Positions 5,801-8,265 of a stretch of 8,265 bases of DNA are shown piece after piece. Made by a program: the position numbers and the translations under genes. The DNA comes from an uncultured Rhodobacter sp. (GTDB lineage: Bacteria; Pseudomonadota; Alphaproteobacteria; Rhodobacterales; Rhodobacteraceae): contig CALGTJ010000547.1 of the NCBI GenBank assembly GCA_937901435.1, positions 1 through 8,265 of the forward strand. The letters run 5' to 3'. How positions within the stretch are numbered: position 1 is the first letter of the stretch; each line of letters begins with the position of its first letter. The notes below the pieces were generated by a model that was given only the letters and a program-made list of their open reading frames with translations, had not been told where the DNA came from and ran no database searches.

Positions 5801-7031
5801 AGGGGCTTTGACGGAACAAACGGGAGTGCGCAAAAGTTGGTGGTCGATGTGATAGGCTGAGGTTTTTGGAACCTGACAACAGCCCAAGATGCGTGCCGAT
5901 GATCCGCAGGGGCTGGCCCTTGTGATGCAGATCGGTGATCAGAGCCCCGCGCGGTTCCAGCCCCGGCAGGTCGATGCGATGGACGGCATCGACCTCGGCC
6001 TGGTTGAACCGGCGGAAGGTCATCTCGGCGGTTTCGAGGCTGTGTCGCGAATACGCTGAATATCCAGCACTCAAGTTCATCAGTCGCTGACAATGCGCAA
6101 CCAGCAGGTCGGACCCGATTTCGGCGGTGCGTTGCATGGCCTGATCCAACGCGTCGGGCCTGTTTTCGTGCAGGTAAAGATCCCAAAGTGAGAACAAAAC
6201 CCAGAGCGCATTGACCGCCTTTTGCTGCCCGGTTGAAAACCTGGAGGTGTCCGTCTTGTTCAGTAGTCTGATCGCGTCCTGCGCAAGCCCTGCCGACGCG
6301 AACTTGTTGAACTCGAAATTCACCGAACGGACAACGGCATAAGCAGCAGACAAGCTTTGCGACAGATGCTCGAAATCCGAGGAATCGATGCCATCAAGCG
6401 AAAAATCTGCGTTCGCAACAGCGAGCGTGTTGTTCTGAACCAGCCCCTGGACGATATCTGACAGGCTCATCACCGGTTTTTTCGACGAACTCGACCAAAA
6501 TCGTGACGTTGATCCATAGGTTTCGTGGAAGACGAAACTCTCGCTGTAGCGAGACACTTTCGAACGCAGCTGCTCCACATCTTTGTCTGCCGCCAAAACG
6601 ATTGTCGGCATCTTCTCTGGCTCGGCTGCAGAATAATAGGACAGCAACTGCCCGAACCCGTCGGAGTCAATGCTGTTTTCAAAAACAAAGATTGCCTCTT
6701 TGCCGATTGACGCGGTTGCACCTTGCTTGTCGACACTGGCAAGCCCGCCTAGGCCGAACTCAGCTTCACCAATCTTGACCGAAGGCGCGCTGGCCACTGC
6801 GCGGGCAGCTCCGCCTGCTTTCGCAAGCGGCGTGCCGATCCACTTGTCATACTTCCGCTCCCTGATTTCCGATTTGAGTTCGGTCGCATTCAGGATCACG
6901 CGCGGCGCATAGGCGGCGTCGGTCATGGCTTTTGCCTGAAACACCTTTGCAGATGCTTCATTGGTGACATGAATGATCCGCTCGCCTGGTCTCTCAAATG
7001 TTGCTCTGGCAAGCGTGTCTAGCGAAGACAT
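5679..7031 (-). CDS. Hypothetical protein, probably chimeric, with an endonuclease-like tail
   Basis: A 450-codon frame starts with ATG at 7031. Residues 1 to about 325 form a soluble-looking protein I do not recognise. It has Ala/Lys-rich helices (LNATELKSEIRERKYDKWIG), a Gly-rich stretch near 92-110, an alternating strand/helix stretch (EAIFVFENS, MPTIVLAADKDVEQLRSKV) and a helical end (VNALWVLFSLWDLYLHENR). From about residue 328 to 388 the sequence switches to an endonuclease/exonuclease/phosphatase fragment (IDLPGLEPRGALITDL, RIIGTHLGLL). Residues past about 411 are antisense to the lyase gene and look like non-protein sequence rich in Arg, Pro, Ser and Cys. No good ribosome binding site precedes 7031. 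There is no signal peptide or membrane segment. The N-terminal part is probably a real gene whose natural 3' end was lost in a rearrangement; whether the fusion is expressed is unknown. Confidence 0.6.
   Translation of the reverse strand: MSSLDTLARATFERPGERIIHVTNEASAKVFQAKAMTDAAYAPRVILNATELKSEIRERKYDKWIGTPLAKAGGAARAVASAPSVKIGEAEFGLGGLASVDKQGATASIGKEAIFVFENSIDSDGFGQLLSYYSAAEPEKMPTIVLAADKDVEQLRSKVSRYSESFVFHETYGSTSRFWSSSSKKPVMSLSDIVQGLVQNNTLAVANADFSLDGIDSSDFEHLSQSLSAAYAVVRSVNFEFNKFASAGLAQDAIRLLNKTDTSRFSTGQQKAVNALWVLFSLWDLYLHENRPDALDQAMQRTAEIGSDLLVAHCQRLMNLSAGYSAYSRHSLETAEMTFRRFNQAEVDAVHRIDLPGLEPRGALITDLHHKGQPLRIIGTHLGLLSGSKNLSLSHRPPTFAHSRLFRQSPFKPFRRSGGQVPASPAYQSHCSTRPNRTCGWRTACSTREY
5865..6050 (-). 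pseudogene. Remnant of an endonuclease/exonuclease/phosphatase-family gene
   Basis: Read on the - strand, about 60 codons match the middle of bacterial endonuclease/exonuclease/phosphatase proteins. SRHSLETAEM resembles the region after the GNA(L/I)L core, IDLPGLEPRGALITDL is the strand carrying the conserved EPRGA, and LRIIGTHLGLLS contains the conserved THL. The N-terminal part (metal-binding Asn/Glu motifs such as YNI and QE) and the C-terminal part (the D.N and SDH motifs) are both absent on either side, so it cannot be a working nuclease. The left edge is near 5865, where likeness stops after GLLSGS. The right edge is uncertain, between about 5990 and 6050. The remnant lies in frame with the unknown protein upstream, so no stop marks the joint. 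Confidence 0.6.
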
Positions 7032-7036
7032 AGATA

Positions 7037-7053
7037 GATAATTCTCGGTTATC
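7037..7053. promoter_or_regulatory. Inverted repeat GATAA-N7-TTATC near the - strand start
   Basis: Five-base perfect arms at 7037-7041 and 7049-7053 lie a few bases upstream of the ATG at 7031 of the minus-strand gene. The right arm with its next base (TTATCG, 7049-7054) recurs at 7152-7157 beside the other palindrome of this intergenic region. The short arms make chance a real possibility. Confidence 0.2.
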
Positions 7054-7141
7054 GTTACTCACGGGCAAACTGACGACCGTGACGCGTCGTTCAGCCTTCT
7101 CTTAACATAAACTTCATTATGCGTATTTATACTTAGTGTTG

Positions 7142-7157
7142 CGATAGTATATTATCG
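7142..7157. promoter_or_regulatory. Palindrome CGATA-N6-TATCG upstream of the exported protein
   Basis: The 16-base stretch is symmetrical except for one central pair. It lies in AT-rich DNA of the divergent intergenic region, about 40 bases before the start at 7195. A TATACT at 7128-7133 could serve as a -10 box, but the best -35 candidate (TTAACA, 7102-7107) is 20 bases away, too far for a normal promoter. The palindrome may be an operator. Confidence 0.25.
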
Positions 7158-7164
7158 TATGTAT

Positions 7165-7194
7165 GCTGAACTCCTGTTACGGAGGTTCCTCAGC
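7165..7194 (+). promoter_or_regulatory. Hairpin enclosing the ribosome binding site of the exported protein
   Basis: The strong Shine-Dalgarno GGAGG (7181-7185), 9 bases before the ATG at 7195, lies in the 3' arm of an inverted repeat. CTCC (7171-7174) pairs with GGAG (7181-7184) around the 6-base loop TGTTAC. GAA (7168-7170) pairs with TTC (7186-7188) past a bulged G, and GCT (7165-7167) pairs with AGC (7192-7194), ending directly at the start codon. Folding would hide the ribosome site, so translation may depend on opening the hairpin by temperature, a protein or an upstream ribosome. Confidence 0.5.
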
Positions 7195-7890
7195 ATGCGC
7201 CATTCAGTCAAGAAGCTCCTCCCCTCGGTCGCAGTCGCTTTGAGCGTGACAGGTTTTTCGCTGTCGGGACCCGCCCGCGCGCAGACTTACCCGATCGATT
7301 GCGCGATAATCCTCTGCCTATCTGGCGGGTGGCCCGCTTCCGTCCCTTGCGCCCGGGCTCGCGCCGAATTTATCCGGCGGATTACGCCCTGGCCGGTAGA
7401 ACCACCGCTGCAAATCTGGCGCTGTCCCATGGGCGCCTCCTATGAGGGCGATCGGCCATCAAACAACGCTGCCCGCATCTTTGAAGCCTTGTACCGGCCC
7501 GACAGCCGTCGACCGCTCCAATCCTTGCCAGTCGACGATCTCGTTTCCACCGACCAGGCACTCCGGCTCATTCAGGACCGCGCGGACATCGATATCAGCG
7601 GACCTGAGTTCAATTTCGTGCGGTCCATTCGGGTCTTTGATGTTCGCTATGCCCGGCAGCATGAATCCGGTCGTGACGGTGACTGCAATCGGAGCGCGAC
7701 CGTGGTCCTCGGCACTTACGGGACCCAAGGCGATTTCACTTGGCAGAGGTCTTCCGTCACTGCCCTTCCTTCGACTCACGCAGGCCTTGAACGCTGGGGT
7801 GAGCATTGCCCTGGCATTTATCACAGATCCGTCTTCGTCGAGTGGCGGGACTATGAGGGCAACTATGGTTTTGAACAGGTGAACTACTAA
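7195..7890 (+). CDS. Exported six-cysteine protein of unknown function
   Basis: The start at 7195 is chosen over the in-frame ATG at 7159 because GGAGG lies 9 bases upstream and the product then begins with a clean signal peptide: MRHSVKK, a hydrophobic core, and ARA|Q with likely cleavage after residue 29. The 231-residue precursor leaves a mature protein of about 202 residues. Six cysteines (C36, C41, C52, C77, C164, C205), all in the mature part, suit up to three disulfides in the periplasm. The most distinctive stretch is DCAIILCLSGGWPASVPCARAR followed by RRITPWPVEPPLQIWRCPMG (residues 61-80). From memory, proteins with this block occur in plasmid and integrative-element regions of alphaproteobacteria, without known function; this was not checked. 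There is no lipobox and no membrane anchor beyond the signal. It is divergent from the minus-strand gene and apparently has its own control. Confidence 0.8.
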   Translation: MRHSVKKLLPSVAVALSVTGFSLSGPARAQTYPIDCAIILCLSGGWPASVPCARARAEFIRRITPWPVEPPLQIWRCPMGASYEGDRPSNNAARIFEALYRPDSRRPLQSLPVDDLVSTDQALRLIQDRADIDISGPEFNFVRSIRVFDVRYARQHESGRDGDCNRSATVVLGTYGTQGDFTWQRSSVTALPSTHAGLERWGEHCPGIYHRSVFVEWRDYEGNYGFEQVNY

Positions 7891-8070
7891 CAGCGATCGG
7901 AGATCCAGCACACATTTGCTTCGCGAGTCGTATGATTGGCGCAGAATCTTAATGCTGCATCTTCCGAAAGATGAGCGACATTCCGCAACCCAATCAGAGC
8001 GTTGTGCGGATTTCAGCCACGCTCGCCCTCGTTTACAGCAACGCTTCGCCCGAAACCATTACCAAACCAA

Positions 8071-8093
8071 GTCATGATTGTTTTTGTCATGAT
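8071..8093. promoter_or_regulatory. Direct repeat of palindromic GTCATGAT, possible operator
   Basis: GTCATGAT occurs at 8071-8078 and again at 8086-8093. Each copy contains the palindrome TCATGA, with starts 15 bases apart. A third TCATGA lies at 8134-8139, over the start codon at 8136. Spaced palindromic boxes just ahead of a start are typical of operator clusters, but the motif is short. The segment also lies inside an open frame from 7971. Confidence 0.25.
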
Positions 8094-8135
8094 CATAGGA
8101 AACGCTCGGCTAAGATTTTGACCAATGAGCGCGTC

Positions 8136-8265
8136 ATGAGTGATCAACCATCGGACCTTTTGGAAGCCGTTCCTGCATTCAGACTAGTGTGCCCGAATAC
8201 CGGTGAGGTTGTCCGCGTCGAATATTATTGGAACAATGGCGAGGCAGGCATTTTGTGGCGCGGTG
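8136..8265 (+). CDS. Partial unknown protein, cut by the window end
   Basis: The frame from ATG 8136 stays open for 43 codons to the end of the window (MSDQPSDLLEAV..., then FRLVCPNTGEVVRVEYYW and GEAGILWRG). The CPNTGE turn followed by alternating hydrophobic strands looks like real protein, perhaps a small beta-rich domain. The same frame is open upstream to an ATG at 7971, which would add 55 residues including a Cys/His-rich stretch (HDCFCHDHRKR). I prefer 8136 because the ATG at 7971 lies in a 6-base stem (7958-7963 with 7968-7973) without a ribosome site, and because codons 8060-8110 look non-coding. The ribosome site before 8136 is weak too. I do not recognise the family. Confidence 0.4.
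   Translation, partial: MSDQPSDLLEAVPAFRLVCPNTGEVVRVEYYWNNGEAGILWRG

Noticed and set aside
5860..5874. AGGTT-TTTGG-AACCT stem-loop after the operon as a terminator
   Set aside because: The stem is only 5 pairs and not GC-rich, and no T run follows on either strand.
5108..5887. Minus-strand open frame of 259 codons opposite the lyase gene
   Set aside because: The plus strand here encodes clear lyase motifs; the opposite frame has skewed Cys/His/Arg content and no motif.
7102..7133. TTAACA and TATACT as a sigma70-type promoter for the exported protein
   Set aside because: The spacing is 20 bases, outside the normal 16-18, and no better pair was found.
7958..7973. CATCTT-CCGA-AAGATG hairpin as a terminator of the exported-protein gene
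   Set aside because: The stem is not GC-rich, no T run follows, and it lies 70 bases past the stop.
7998..8045. AGCGTTG and CAACGCT inverted repeat
   Set aside because: The 7-base arms are 34 bases apart with no further pairing or conserved context; chance is likely.
1..8265. CRISPR array, tRNA or rRNA genes, intact insertion sequence
   Set aside because: No regularly spaced repeats, cloverleaf-like stretch, rRNA-like block, transposase motif or terminal inverted repeats were seen on either strand.

Overview
The window looks like a moderately GC-rich alphaproteobacterium, most likely of the Rhodobacteraceae/roseobacter type. This rests on the codon choice, on the tightly packed operon of HyuA/HyuB-type genes, and on a gene remnant (LPGLEPRGA...THLGLL) that resembles an endonuclease/exonuclease/phosphatase family common in that group. 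The assignment comes from reading the proteins, not from a search.

Left part (1-5800, + strand): a catabolic-looking operon. About 125 bases of AT-rich leader carry two inverted repeats. A short leader ORF with a strong ribosome binding site follows, then an NTF2/SnoaL-like protein, a HyuB-family subunit, a HyuA-family subunit, an isochorismatase-family hydrolase, and an isocitrate lyase/PEP mutase-family lyase. Every junction, including leader ORF to first gene, is the same 4-base ATGA overlap, so the genes are probably translated as one coupled unit. HyuA and HyuB together normally hydrolyse (or, in relatives, carboxylate) a substrate using ATP. The last enzyme family splits C-C bonds of 2-hydroxy or 2-oxo dicarboxylates. 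A plausible but unproven reading is that a cyclic amide/imide or related compound is opened and its carbon skeleton cleaved into small central metabolites. The isochorismatase-like enzyme has glycine where amidases of its superfamily have the nucleophilic cysteine, which argues against a simple amidase step.

Middle part (5679-7031, - strand): one long open frame whose first ~325 codons encode a protein I do not recognise. It is fused in frame to a ~60-codon remnant of an endonuclease/exonuclease/phosphatase gene and then runs antisense into the end of the lyase gene. This looks like a rearrangement scar between the operon and different DNA.

Right part (7032-8265): a divergent intergenic region with palindromes, then an exported six-cysteine protein (7195-7890). 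Its ribosome binding site lies inside a hairpin that ends directly at the start codon. I recall similar proteins from alphaproteobacterial plasmids and integrative elements, but could not check this. The window ends in a partial unknown ORF preceded by repeated TCATGA palindromes. No tRNA, rRNA, CRISPR array, intact insertion sequence or convincing rho-independent terminator was seen.
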